This document shows, one piece after another, positions 1 through 6,067 of a DNA stretch of 13,309 nt. Below the pieces are notes generated by a model. The model was not told the DNA's origin, searched no databases, and saw only the letters and a list, made by a program, of their open reading frames with translations. The translations under genes were made by a program, and so were the position numbers. The first letter of the stretch is position 1, and each line of letters opens with the position of its first letter. This DNA comes from Eubacterium sp. (GTDB lineage: Bacteria > Bacillota > Clostridia > Oscillospirales > Acutalibacteraceae), in NCBI GenBank assembly GCA_029054965.1, contig JAIDEF010000174.1:1-13309 (forward strand), in the 5' to 3' direction.

Positions 1-1
1 A

Positions 2-310
2 AAAAGAGAAATTATATCTATTATGCGCGAGCTTAAAGACCCCAGAATCAGCGGAATGCTAACTGTTGTTAAGGTTCAGGTCAGCCGTGATTTAAGCTAC
101 GCTAAAGTGTATATCAGTGCAATGGAGGGGATTGAGGCTGCCAAAAGCTCTGTAAAAGGGCTTGAAAGTGCAGGCGGTTATATCAGAAAGCAGCTTGGCT
201 CAAGGCTCCATTTAAGAAAAAGCCCTGAGCTCAGGTTTATTGCTGATGACTCTATTGCAAAGGGTATGGACCTTTTTGAAAAAATCAAGGAAATAAGTAA
301 TGAGAATTGA
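2..310 (+). CDS. rbfA: Ribosome-binding factor A, 5' end cut by the window
   Basis: RbfA is a small KH-fold protein that binds the free 30S subunit near the 5' helix of 16S rRNA and aids its late maturation, notably in the cold. The frame is open to the left edge: codons before the first ATG (23) read KREIISI and run straight into MRELKDPRISGMLTVV, which matches the internal (R)EELKDPRI-SGMVTV segment of the family. ATG 23 is therefore an internal methionine and about 10-15 N-terminal residues lie outside the window. The core continues with VQVSRDLSYAKVYIS and IRKQLGSRLHLRKSPELRF, both typical of RbfA. The last 11 bases overlap the next gene's start, so the two are probably translationally coupled. 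The order rbfA, DHH nanoRNase, truB, ribF is the usual Firmicutes arrangement downstream of infB. Confidence 0.96.
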   Translation, partial: KREIISIMRELKDPRISGMLTVVKVQVSRDLSYAKVYISAMEGIEAAKSSVKGLESAGGYIRKQLGSRLHLRKSPELRFIADDSIAKGMDLFEKIKEISNEN

Positions 311-1238
311 CGTTAATCAGTGTGCACAGCTTCTTAAAGATAATGATAATATTTTAATTCTCACCCATGCTCACCCTGACGGTGATACTCTGGGATGCGG
401 ATTTGCACTTTGCCGTGCTTTAATGAAGCTCGGCAAAATCTGTGCTGTTATTAACAGTGATGTAATACCGAAAAAATATAATTATCTTTTTGACGATATT
501 GCACCGATAAGATTTAAACCGGGTTATGTTGTGGCAGTTGATGTTGCCACACCTAACCTTTTGGGTGACCTTAATGGTCAGTACCATATTGATTTGTGTA
601 TTGACCATCACAGTACAAATACTGAATATGCGGATAATCTTCTGCTGGAGGATACTCCTGCGGCCTGTGAAATTATGTATGATGTAATCAAAGCATTGGA
701 TGTTGAGATAGACAGTAAAATGGCAGGCTGTCTTTATACAGGGCTTACTACTGATACAGGCTGTTTCAGATATGCTTCCACTACTGCAAAAACCTATCGT
801 GCAGCAGCCGATTTAATTGAGCTTGGTGCTGATAACGGAACAATCAACCGTGTTATGTTTGAAACAAAAACCAAAACATATGCACGTCTTGAACGTATGG
901 CTCTTGAATCTATGGAATTTTTCGAGAATGAAAGAGTTGCTGTTATTACTGTTACACAGGATATGTATAAAAAGACCGGCTCAAATGAACAGGAAACTGA
1001 GGCACTTGCACCGCTCACAAGACAGGTTGAGGGGGTTGAAATCGGTATTACAATCAGGGAAAAAATTGATGGTACCTGCAAGGCTTCGCTTCGAACCTTT
1101 GAAACTGTTAATGCTGCAGAGCTTGCAAGATCTTTCGGCGGCGGAGGTCATAACCAGGCGGCAGCCTGCAGATTTGACTGCGGTGTTGCTGAGGCGAAAG
1201 CTAAGCTTGTTGAGAAATGCGGAGAATTACTTAAATGA
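300..1238 (+). CDS. nrnA: DHH/DHHA1 family nanoRNase / pAp phosphatase
   Basis: This is a 312-residue cytoplasmic phosphoesterase of the NrnA type. The family degrades 2-5 nt RNA oligomers left by larger RNases and can dephosphorylate pAp. The DHH domain shows metal ligands in order: THAHPDGD at 22-29, VAVDVA with Asp81, the signature DHH at 102-104 and TDTGCFRY with Asp152. The DHHA1 domain at the C-terminus carries the substrate-binding SFGGGGHNQAA around 278-288. Length is normal for the family (about 310-320). It overlaps rbfA by 11 bases and its stop overlaps the truB start as ATGA, so it sits in the middle of a coupled operon. The substrate assignment to nanoRNA rather than cyclic dinucleotides is inferred from the short length without added sensory or transmembrane domains. 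Confidence 0.93.
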   Translation: MRIDVNQCAQLLKDNDNILILTHAHPDGDTLGCGFALCRALMKLGKICAVINSDVIPKKYNYLFDDIAPIRFKPGYVVAVDVATPNLLGDLNGQYHIDLCIDHHSTNTEYADNLLLEDTPAACEIMYDVIKALDVEIDSKMAGCLYTGLTTDTGCFRYASTTAKTYRAAADLIELGADNGTINRVMFETKTKTYARLERMALESMEFFENERVAVITVTQDMYKKTGSNEQETEALAPLTRQVEGVEIGITIREKIDGTCKASLRTFETVNAAELARSFGGGGHNQAAACRFDCGVAEAKAKLVEKCGELLK

Positions 1239-2131
1239 CAGGTATAATTTGTATCAGCAAGGATAAGGATATAACCTCTTTCGGCGTAGTGGCTAAGGTG
1301 CGCGGAATTACCCGTGAAAGAAAAGCCGGGCACACAGGAACACTTGACCCTATGGCAACAGGTGTTCTTCCTGTTATGCTTGGCGGTGCTACTCGCTTTC
1401 TTGATTATCTTCCTGAAAGTGATAAGGGCTACAGAGCGGGCTTTGTGCTTGGAAAAACTACCGATACGCTTGATATTACCGGTAATGTTACAGGTGAGTA
1501 TGAAATTAATGCAGGTAAAGACGATGTCGAAGCCGCTTTGGATAAATTCAGAGGCAAAATATCACAGATTCCGCCAATGTATTCTGCGGTTTCTGTTGAC
1601 GGCAAAAGACTTTACGATTTAGCAAGGCAGGGTATTGAGGTTGAACGCAGGGCACGTGAGGTTGAGATTAAGGAGCTTAAGCTGGTGGGCTGCAGTGATA
1701 ATGAATATGTTATTGATGTGGTTTGCAGCAAGGGTACGTATATCCGCACTCTGATTGACGACATCGGCAAGGTGCTTGGTTGTGGTGCAACAATGACTTC
1801 TCTTGAAAGAACGCTTGCTATGGGCTTTAAATCAGAGGATTGTGTTACACTTGCCGAGCTTCAGCACAGGAAGGATAATGACCTGGGCTTTGACGATTTG
1901 CTGATTGATATTGAAGAAATACTAAAGGCATATGACAGTGTTTATGTGTCTGATGCACAGGCAAGGCGTTTTTCAAACGGCGGTGCATTGGCACTTGACA
2001 GAATAAGAAAAAGGCTTGATACAGGACTTTACAGGGTTTATTCACCCCAAGGTCTGTTACTCGGTCTGGGTGAAGCCTGTCTGGATAAAAATGAACTTGC
2101 AGTCAAACGGCTTTTAGTAAAACGTGATTAA
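1235..2131 (+). CDS. truB: tRNA pseudouridine(55) synthase TruB
   Basis: TruB isomerises U55 in the T-loop of nearly all tRNAs to pseudouridine. The 298-residue protein has the full catalytic domain: GITRERKAGHTGTLDPMATG around 24-43, with Asp38 as the expected nucleophile, then a motif with KRLYDLARQG and the CSKGTYIRTLIDDIG stretch that helps form the active site. The C-terminal part (from about residue 235) fits the short PUA-like extension seen in Gram-positive TruB. Length is typical. The start ATG shares four bases with the nrnA stop, and the 3' end meets ribF with no spacing, so expression is likely coupled on both sides. Confidence 0.97.
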   Translation: MTGIICISKDKDITSFGVVAKVRGITRERKAGHTGTLDPMATGVLPVMLGGATRFLDYLPESDKGYRAGFVLGKTTDTLDITGNVTGEYEINAGKDDVEAALDKFRGKISQIPPMYSAVSVDGKRLYDLARQGIEVERRAREVEIKELKLVGCSDNEYVIDVVCSKGTYIRTLIDDIGKVLGCGATMTSLERTLAMGFKSEDCVTLAELQHRKDNDLGFDDLLIDIEEILKAYDSVYVSDAQARRFSNGGALALDRIRKRLDTGLYRVYSPQGLLLGLGEACLDKNELAVKRLLVKRD

Positions 2132-2132
2132 T

Positions 2133-2948
2133 ATGAATAATTCAAAAAATGAAAAAAGAACAGCGGTTGCACTCGGCGATTTTGATGGTATGCACAGGGC
2201 GCATCAGATGGTTATTACAGGTGCAAGCGATGTTATAATTTACTCGGTGAATAATCGTTTTTCTTTAATGCAGAAAAGCATTTTTGAAAAACGCTACCCC
2301 AATGTGGTGTTTGCCGATTTCGATGAAATTAAAAATATGTCAGGCGAGGAGTTTATTGAAAAAATTCTTGTTGACAAATTCGGTGCCGGTATGATTCTGT
2401 GCGGATTTAACTTTCGTTTCGGCAGAATGGCATCCTGGTCTGCACTTGATATGAGAAAGTATCTTGAAAGCAGAGATATCTGGGTAAGAATTCTTGAGCA
2501 TCTTGACTTTGACGGCGAGCCTATTTCATCAACAAGGATAAGAAAAGCTCTTGAAAATGGCGAAATCGGCAGAGCAAATGAAATGCTCGGCTATAATTTT
2601 ACCTTTGAGGCAGAGGTTCTGCAGGGTGATAAGAGAGGACGAACTATCGGCTTCCCAACCATTAATCAGAATTATCCTGACGGACTTGCTGCAGTTAAAT
2701 TCGGTGTTTATGAAAGCCGGGTTTTTGTTGACGGCAGGGAATACAAAGCCTTTACCAATATAGGCAATCGTCCTACCTGGAGAGTTAAACATACTCTTTG
2801 CGAAACACATATTTTTGACTTTAACGGTGATTTATATGGTAAAGTAATCAGAGTTGAGCTCCTCAGATATTTAAGGGGCGAAAAGGTTTTTAAAAATGTT
2901 GATGAATTGGAGGCACAGCTCATTAATGATAAAAGCAGTATTATTTGA
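2133..2948 (+). CDS. ribF: Bifunctional riboflavin kinase / FAD synthetase (compact form)
   Basis: RibF phosphorylates riboflavin to FMN and adenylates FMN to FAD. The C-terminal kinase half is clear: GDKRGRTIGFPT (residues 165-176), GVYESRV, NIGNRPTW, and CETHIFDFNGDLYGK with the expected catalytic Glu224. The N-terminal nucleotidyltransferase half keeps ALGDFDG, CGFNFRFGR and ISSTRIRKAL (131-140). It is short, however: the protein has 271 residues against about 305-320 usually, the TFxPHP segment is not recognisable, and the HxGH motif reads HRAH. The kinase activity looks secure and the FAD synthetase activity less so. An in-frame GTG at 2124 would overlap truB by 8 bases; ATG 2133 is preferred, although neither has a clear ribosome binding site. 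Its 3' end overlaps the next gene. Confidence 0.9.
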   Translation: MNNSKNEKRTAVALGDFDGMHRAHQMVITGASDVIIYSVNNRFSLMQKSIFEKRYPNVVFADFDEIKNMSGEEFIEKILVDKFGAGMILCGFNFRFGRMASWSALDMRKYLESRDIWVRILEHLDFDGEPISSTRIRKALENGEIGRANEMLGYNFTFEAEVLQGDKRGRTIGFPTINQNYPDGLAAVKFGVYESRVFVDGREYKAFTNIGNRPTWRVKHTLCETHIFDFNGDLYGKVIRVELLRYLRGEKVFKNVDELEAQLINDKSSII

Positions 2949-3588
2949 TTTTGATGAAACTTTGCAGGACAGAACTGCTGCCTTTGAAAGCTATATGGAC
3001 TCATTTCTTGACGCCTTCTGCTCCGATATTTCACCCGATGAAAAAGAAAAACGCAAGCAGGATATGCGTATTACAGGTAATGGCGGCTATGTCAACAGGA
3101 TTGAATGGTGTGCACAGCTTTGTGATATGTGGGGCTGGGAGGATGCACCTTCCGCTGAAACACTTGCAAATCATTATGATACTGAGTTTGGTGACCATAA
3201 TGTTATTTTTCCTGATTCGCCAAAGCTGCTTGCCGAGCTTAAAAACAGGGGCTTTATTGTGGGCGTTATCACAAACGGTCCGTCATATTTACAGCATCAT
3301 AAGCTTGACAACAGTGGGCTGGCTCAGTACTGTGATGTTGTTATTGTCAGCGGCGATATCGGTATTCATAAGCCGGATCCTGAGATTTTCAGGTACACGG
3401 CAGACAAGCTCGGTCTTGAAACTAAGGAGTGTGCCTATGTTGGTGATCACCCTGTCAACGATATCCAGGGTGCACTCGATTCGGGAATGAAAGCGGTCAG
3501 AATGAACTACGGCTGGTTTAAGGATACAGACCTTCGTACCGACGTTCCTGTGGTTGAAAAAATAATAGATGTTTTAAAATATGTATAA
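2926..3588 (+). CDS. HAD-superfamily hydrolase, subfamily IA (YjjG-like)
   Basis: This is a 220-residue phosphatase of the haloacid dehalogenase superfamily. All four motifs are visible: I, FDFDETL with nucleophile Asp8 and acid/base Asp10; II, GVITNG with Thr116; III, Lys149 in GIHKPDPEIF; IV, YVGDHPVNDIQGA with Asp174 and Asp179. A helical cap lies between motifs I and II (about 15-95), as in subfamily IA, which includes nucleotidases and phosphoglycolate phosphatases; the substrate cannot be read from sequence. The ATG at 2926 begins exactly at MIKAVLFDFDE and has GGAGG at 2909-2913. The longer in-frame start at 2896 adds ten residues unlike the family and is rejected. It overlaps the end of ribF by 23 bases and is the last gene of the operon. 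Proximity to ribF suggests, without proof, a role on a phosphorylated metabolite such as FMN. Confidence 0.87.
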   Translation: MIKAVLFDFDETLQDRTAAFESYMDSFLDAFCSDISPDEKEKRKQDMRITGNGGYVNRIEWCAQLCDMWGWEDAPSAETLANHYDTEFGDHNVIFPDSPKLLAELKNRGFIVGVITNGPSYLQHHKLDNSGLAQYCDVVIVSGDIGIHKPDPEIFRYTADKLGLETKECAYVGDHPVNDIQGALDSGMKAVRMNYGWFKDTDLRTDVPVVEKIIDVLKYV

Positions 3589-3589
3589 T

Positions 3590-3622
3590 AAAAAGATTGT
3601 CTTGACAGATTAAATCTTTTTT
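3590..3622 (+). terminator. AT-rich terminator-like hairpin after the rbfA-HAD operon
   Basis: AAAAAGATT at 3590-3598 is the exact reverse complement of AATCTTTTT at 3613-3621, leaving a 14-base loop and ending in a run of T. The 9-bp stem is weak (two G/C pairs), so termination may be inefficient. It is the only terminator-like element directly after the HAD gene stop, and the promoter of the next operon overlaps it. Confidence 0.4.
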
Positions 3623-3630
3623 GTTATAAT
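3602..3630 (+). promoter_or_regulatory. Consensus sigma-A promoter for rpsF-ssb-rpsR
   Basis: TTGACA at 3602-3607, a spacer of exactly 17 bases, and TATAAT at 3625-3630 give a perfect match to the vegetative consensus. Transcription should begin near 3637. This fits strong, growth-linked expression of ribosomal protein genes S6 and S18. Confidence 0.92.
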
Positions 3631-3636
3631 ACACAA

Positions 3637-3700
3637 GCCTTTAATTAAAAGGCAATCCTTGTCTGTATTAAGAGATACAGACCATAATGTCCAGAAGGAG
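3637..3700 (+). promoter_or_regulatory. Structured 5' leader of rpsF operon
   Basis: Two hairpins lie between the predicted start of transcription and the ribosome binding site. The first pairs GCCTTT (3637-3642) with AAAGGC (3648-3653) around a 5-base loop. The second pairs GTCTGTAT (3661-3668) with ATACAGAC (3675-3682) around TAAGAG, a perfect 8-bp stem. S6:S18 complexes are known to autoregulate this operon through a leader RNA in many bacteria, so this is the place to expect such an element. I cannot see the CCG core that marks the known motif, so the assignment is only positional. Confidence 0.45.
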
Positions 3701-3710
3701 GTGCTAAAGA

Positions 3711-4001
3711 ATGGCATTAAGAAATTATGAAATCGTAATGGTTTTCTCTGTTGCAAACGGAGAGGATGCAGTTGAGGCTTTAAAGACAAAGTTTACTGAC
3801 CTCATCAGCAAAAATGGCACTCTTGGCGAAGTTGAGGATTGGGGTAAGCGCAGACTTGCATATCCTATCAACTACGAAAATGAGGGCTTCTACACTGTTA
3901 TTAACTTTGCTTGCGATGAAGCATTCCCTGCAGAGCTTGACCGTGTAATCAACATCACTGACGGTGTTCTTCGCTCATTAATCGTTGCTAAGGGCGAGTA
4001 A
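3711..4001 (+). CDS. rpsF: 30S ribosomal protein S6
   Basis: S6 forms a heterodimer with S18 on the platform of the 30S subunit. The 96-residue protein begins LRNYEIVMVFS and contains GEVEDWGKRRLAYPINYENEGFYTVINF, the characteristic strand-turn-strand of the ferredoxin-like fold. Length is normal and there is no glutamate-rich tail. AGAAGGAGGTG at 3693-3703 is a near-perfect ribosome binding site 7 bases before ATG. It opens the three-gene rpsF-ssb-rpsR operon, which places the two partner proteins S6 and S18 on one mRNA. Confidence 0.97.
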   Translation: MALRNYEIVMVFSVANGEDAVEALKTKFTDLISKNGTLGEVEDWGKRRLAYPINYENEGFYTVINFACDEAFPAELDRVINITDGVLRSLIVAKGE

Positions 4002-4015
4002 TGGAGGGCTGATTT

Positions 4016-4447
4016 ATGATTAATTCTGTTGTTTTAATGGGCAGATTAACTTATGAGCCTGAGCTCAGAACAACACCAAGCGGTCTTTCGGTAATCAGCT
4101 TCCAGATTGCCTGTGACAGACAGTATCAGGCAAGGGGTGAAGAGAGAAAGGCTGACTTCATTGATGTTACAGCTTGGCGTCAAACTGCTGAATTTATTTC
4201 TCGTTACTTCCATAAGGGTTCAATGATTGCTGTTGAGGGTTCAATCCAGACAGAAAATTTCACTGACAAGGATGGTAATAAGAGAAAGTCAGTAACAGTT
4301 GTTGCTAACAATGTATCATTCTGCGGCTCAAAAGCTGAGAGCGGTACAGCAAATCCTGCATTCTCACAGCCTGCACCAAGTTATGCAAGCGCTGATAATT
4401 CGGATTTTGAAGAGATTGTCGATGATGACGACGATTTACCATTTTAA
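4016..4447 (+). CDS. ssb: Single-stranded DNA-binding protein
   Basis: SSB coats single-stranded DNA during replication and repair and recruits partner enzymes through its C-terminal tip. The 143-residue protein has the OB fold at about 1-105 (INSVVLMGRLTYEPELRTTPSG at the start, FIDVTAWRQTAEF and KGSMIAVEGSIQTENF later), then a flexible linker rich in Ser/Ala/Pro. It ends in the acidic tail DDDDLPF, equivalent to the canonical DDDIPF partner-docking tip. GGAGGG at 4003-4008 precedes ATG. Its position between rpsF and rpsR is the standard bacterial arrangement. Confidence 0.97.
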   Translation: MINSVVLMGRLTYEPELRTTPSGLSVISFQIACDRQYQARGEERKADFIDVTAWRQTAEFISRYFHKGSMIAVEGSIQTENFTDKDGNKRKSVTVVANNVSFCGSKAESGTANPAFSQPAPSYASADNSDFEEIVDDDDDLPF

Positions 4448-4462
4448 AGGAGGAAACTAACT

Positions 4463-4702
4463 ATGGCATATAATAGAGCCGGCGGTCCCCGTAAGGGCCG
4501 TAGAAAGGTTTGTACTTTCTGTGTTGAAAAGACCGAAGTAATCGATTACAAAGACGTTACTAAATTAAAGAGATTTGTTTCCGAAAGAGCAAAGATTCTT
4601 CCTCGTCGTGTAACCGGTACATGTGCAAAGCATCAGAGAGAGCTTACCACAGCTATCAAAAGAGCAAGACACATTGCACTTTTACCATACACAGCTGACT
4701 AA
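4463..4702 (+). CDS. rpsR: 30S ribosomal protein S18 (zinc-binding form)
   Basis: S18 pairs with S6 in the 30S platform. The 79-residue protein has the signature [34 protein letters not shown] and the ending [13 protein letters not shown]. It keeps a potential zinc site, Cys17 and Cys20 in VCTFC plus Cys54 and His57 in TCAKH, which marks the C+ form of S18. AAAGGAGG at 4446-4453 begins inside the ssb stop region and precedes ATG by 9 bases. It is the last gene before a strong terminator. Confidence 0.97.
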   Translation: MAYNRAGGPRKGRRKVCTFCVEKTEVIDYKDVTKLKRFVSERAKILPRRVTGTCAKHQRELTTAIKRARHIALLPYTAD

Positions 4703-4714
4703 TATTAAAGTGTT

Positions 4715-4750
4715 AAACACCCGAAGGTTAAGCCTTCGGGTGTTTTGTTA
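4715..4750 (+). terminator. Rho-independent terminator after rpsR, possibly bidirectional
   Basis: A 13-bp perfect stem, AAACACCCGAAGG (4715-4727) with CCTTCGGGTGTTT (4733-4745), closes a TTAAG loop and runs into a T-rich tail on the plus strand. Read on the minus strand the stem is followed by TTTAACACTTT, a weaker tail, so it may also end the converging minus-strand operon. Confidence 0.93.
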
Positions 4751-4757
4751 TTGTTGT

Positions 4758-4847
4758 TCAGTTTTTTGCAATGCCTGCCGCACAAATTAAAATGGTTACT
4801 GCGACAATGGCTGCGTTGAAAACCAAAGTTATTAAATTGTAAATCAT
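4758..4847 (-). CDS. Putative 29-residue hydrophobic membrane peptide
   Basis: On the minus strand, an ATG at 4847 shares the four bases ATGA with the stop of the sigma-factor gene and opens a 29-codon frame ending TGA at 4758-4760. The peptide begins MIYNLITLVFNAAIVAV and ends with ICAAGIAKN. It is almost entirely apolar from Leu5 to Ala27, enough for one membrane span, with Lys28 as its only charged side chain. There is no separate ribosome binding site, so it would depend on ribosomes finishing the sigma-factor gene. It fits in the gap between that gene and the shared terminator. I recognise no family. The ATGA overlap and the uniform hydrophobicity argue for a real gene, but at this length chance cannot be excluded. 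Confidence 0.45.
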   Translation of the reverse strand: MIYNLITLVFNAAIVAVTILICAAGIAKN

Positions 4848-5308
4848 TTTAATTTATTTCTGATTTTTTGCAGCCGTGATCTGACGGCAGAAGGAGTTAT
4901 GCCCATTGCCTTGCCGATTTCTTTGCTGTTATATCCCTGCAGTGACATAAGCAGCAGATTTTGTTCCTTCGGTTTGAGCTGATAAACAGACATTTTGTAA
5001 TCGATAATGTTAGAAAAGCTGTTTCTGTCCATTGGGTCAAAGTCCTCAGGCAGCAGCATGGTTTCAAGCATTAATTTGTTTTTGCGGAACTTGTCAAGCT
5101 TAACATTTTTCGCAATCTGATAGATTAATGCTTTCTTATTTTCTATTAAATATCTGTTCGGCAGCCAGGCCCAAAGCTGCATAAAGGTCTGCTGGGTTAA
5201 ATCCTCTGCATCGTCTTTGCCGAAATCCTTTTTGAAATACGCATAAATCTTTTTGTAGTATTTGTCATAGATTTCGTTAAAAACGGCTACTATATTGTCA
5301 TTATCCAT
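4844..5308 (-). CDS. ECF-type RNA polymerase sigma factor (short sigma-70 family)
   Basis: This is a 154-residue two-domain sigma factor. Region 2 spans about 8-75 (YDKYYKKIYAYFKKDF, then DAEDLTQQTFMQLW, the core-binding helix and -10 recognition part). Region 4 spans about 105-153 with a helix-turn-helix in GYNSKEIGKAMGITPSAVRSRLQKIRNKL that should read the -35 element. Regions 1 and 3 are absent, as in ECF factors, and the protein is slightly short for the group. The ATG at 5308 overlaps the upstream gene's stop (5301-5303) by 8 bases and has no Shine-Dalgarno sequence, implying translational coupling. No conventional membrane anti-sigma factor is adjacent. The neighbours are a predicted beta-solenoid protein upstream and a tiny hydrophobic peptide downstream. 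Its target promoters are unknown; a candidate autoregulatory site lies at 6019-6042. Confidence 0.88.
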   Translation of the reverse strand: MDNDNIVAVFNEIYDKYYKKIYAYFKKDFGKDDAEDLTQQTFMQLWAWLPNRYLIENKKALIYQIAKNVKLDKFRKNKLMLETMLLPEDFDPMDRNSFSNIIDYKMSVYQLKPKEQNLLLMSLQGYNSKEIGKAMGITPSAVRSRLQKIRNKLK

Positions 5309-5972
5309 TGCTGATTATTTTGTTGGCTACAAGTGATTTTGCCATAACTGCACTGCGGATTTTTTTACTGCACTCAATATTTTTGCAGGCAATGAAGTAT
5401 ATGCTTTTGCCGATTATACTTTCTTCAACTACATCCTTGTTGAAAATGATGTCACCGCTGCCCACAACAACAGAGCAGTCAGGCAGAAGCTCAATAAATC
5501 TGTTATCAAGCTCAATATCCTTTGAAAAAATTTTTGCTTCGCTGATTGTAAAATTAACCTCTGCAGTAATTCCGCTTTTGGAAATGAAATTAACCCTGCT
5601 GTCCTTGTCAATAACGGTTATTCCGCTGGCGATCATCCTGATTGGCTTTGTTAAGCCTTTAATAACAGTGATTCCGCTGACATCATATATTCCATTTTCA
5701 TCCTCAAGGTTGTTGCTGATTGTCTTTATGCCGCTCATCTCAATTAAGTACTCGTCTTCGTCAAGTACTAATTCTACGGCAAAATTCTTTTCTTTAATTG
5801 CAGCATATGCTTCAATTAATTCATTGTCAGGATTTTTAGGCAGAATAACAACTGCAGCATTTATTCTTTCAATTTCTTTGAGTGCGTTTGGTGTATAGTT
5901 CCTTAAATCAACATTTGCAGCATTGATTTCATTTTCTTTCTTTTCCGGAGTTTTCTTTTTGAATAATGACAT
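5301..5972 (-). CDS. Uncharacterised protein with SGI repeats, predicted beta-solenoid
   Basis: I do not recognise a named family. The preferred start, ATG at 5970-5972, has AGGAAAGGA upstream and gives 223 residues beginning MSLFKKKTPEKKENE; a longer frame from 6011 lacks support. After a charged, probably disordered N-terminus, the middle carries an imperfect repeat centred on Ser-Gly-Ile: EMSGIKTI, DVSGITVI, IASGITVI and SKSGITAE, spaced 19, 17 and 18 residues, then VGSGDIIF two periods later. A period of about 18 with alternating small and branched residues suggests a parallel beta-helix such as bactofilin-like or MinC-C folds. There is no signal peptide or membrane span, so it should be cytoplasmic. 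The C-terminal part holds three cysteines (SIYFIACKNIECSKK and an earlier DCS). It overlaps the sigma-factor gene and shares its putative ECF promoter, so a role in sensing or restraining the sigma factor is a reasonable guess. Confidence 0.75.
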   Translation of the reverse strand: MSLFKKKTPEKKENEINAANVDLRNYTPNALKEIERINAAVVILPKNPDNELIEAYAAIKEKNFAVELVLDEDEYLIEMSGIKTISNNLEDENGIYDVSGITVIKGLTKPIRMIASGITVIDKDSRVNFISKSGITAEVNFTISEAKIFSKDIELDNRFIELLPDCSVVVGSGDIIFNKDVVEESIIGKSIYFIACKNIECSKKIRSAVMAKSLVANKIISNG

Positions 5973-5998
5973 AATCTCTCGTCCTTTCCTGCTTAGTA

Positions 5999-6010
5999 TG
6001 AAAGCTTTCA
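5999..6010. repeat. Perfect 12-base palindrome in the 5' leader of the sigma module
   Basis: TGAAAGCTTTCA is fully self-complementary. It lies just downstream of the predicted -10 element, between the promoter and the ribosome binding site of the beta-solenoid gene, where an operator would block transcription. No binding protein can be named. Confidence 0.4.
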
Positions 6011-6018
6011 CTTATACA

Positions 6019-6042
6019 GACGATGAAAAATTAAAAGTGTCC
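6019..6042 (-). promoter_or_regulatory. Candidate ECF-type promoter for the beta-solenoid/sigma operon
   Basis: On the minus strand, GGACA (6042-6038), a 15-base spacer and CGTC (6022-6019) resemble the GGAAC...CGTC pattern of many ECF sigma factors. TATAAG follows at 6016-6011, but no TTGACA-like -35 box lies at the right distance from it, which argues against an ordinary vegetative promoter. AT-rich sequence upstream of the -35 could act as an UP element. ECF factors usually activate their own operon, so the location directly before this module is fitting. Confidence 0.45.
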
Positions 6043-6063
6043 GAAAAATTTTGAAAATTTTTC
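6043..6063. repeat. Perfect AT-rich palindrome upstream of the ECF-like promoter
   Basis: Arms GAAAAATTTT (6043-6052) and AAAATTTTTC (6054-6063) are exact reverse complements around one central base. The loop is too small for a good RNA hairpin, so it would act at the DNA level. It abuts the GGACA element and ends five bases from the trmB stop. Confidence 0.4.
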
Positions 6064-6067
6064 AAAT

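Noticed and set aside
817..1266. Second-frame open reading frames inside nrnA and other genes, such as this 149-codon one
   Set aside because: They overlap clearly identified genes in another frame, have no family resemblance and have implausible composition.
5755..5783. Two AGTACT copies 14 bases apart in the SGI-repeat gene
   Set aside because: They lie within codons for the acidic LVLDEDEYL stretch and look like chance.
5308..5898. Plus-strand open frame of 196 codons rich in Leu, Ile and Ser, resembling a membrane protein
   Set aside because: It is the antisense of the SGI-repeat gene, has no ribosome binding site, and its hydrophobicity follows from complementing a charged coding strand.
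6011..6016. TATAAG on the minus strand as a vegetative -10 box
   Set aside because: No TTGACA-like sequence lies 16-18 bases upstream; the ECF-like pattern is the better fit, though not proven.
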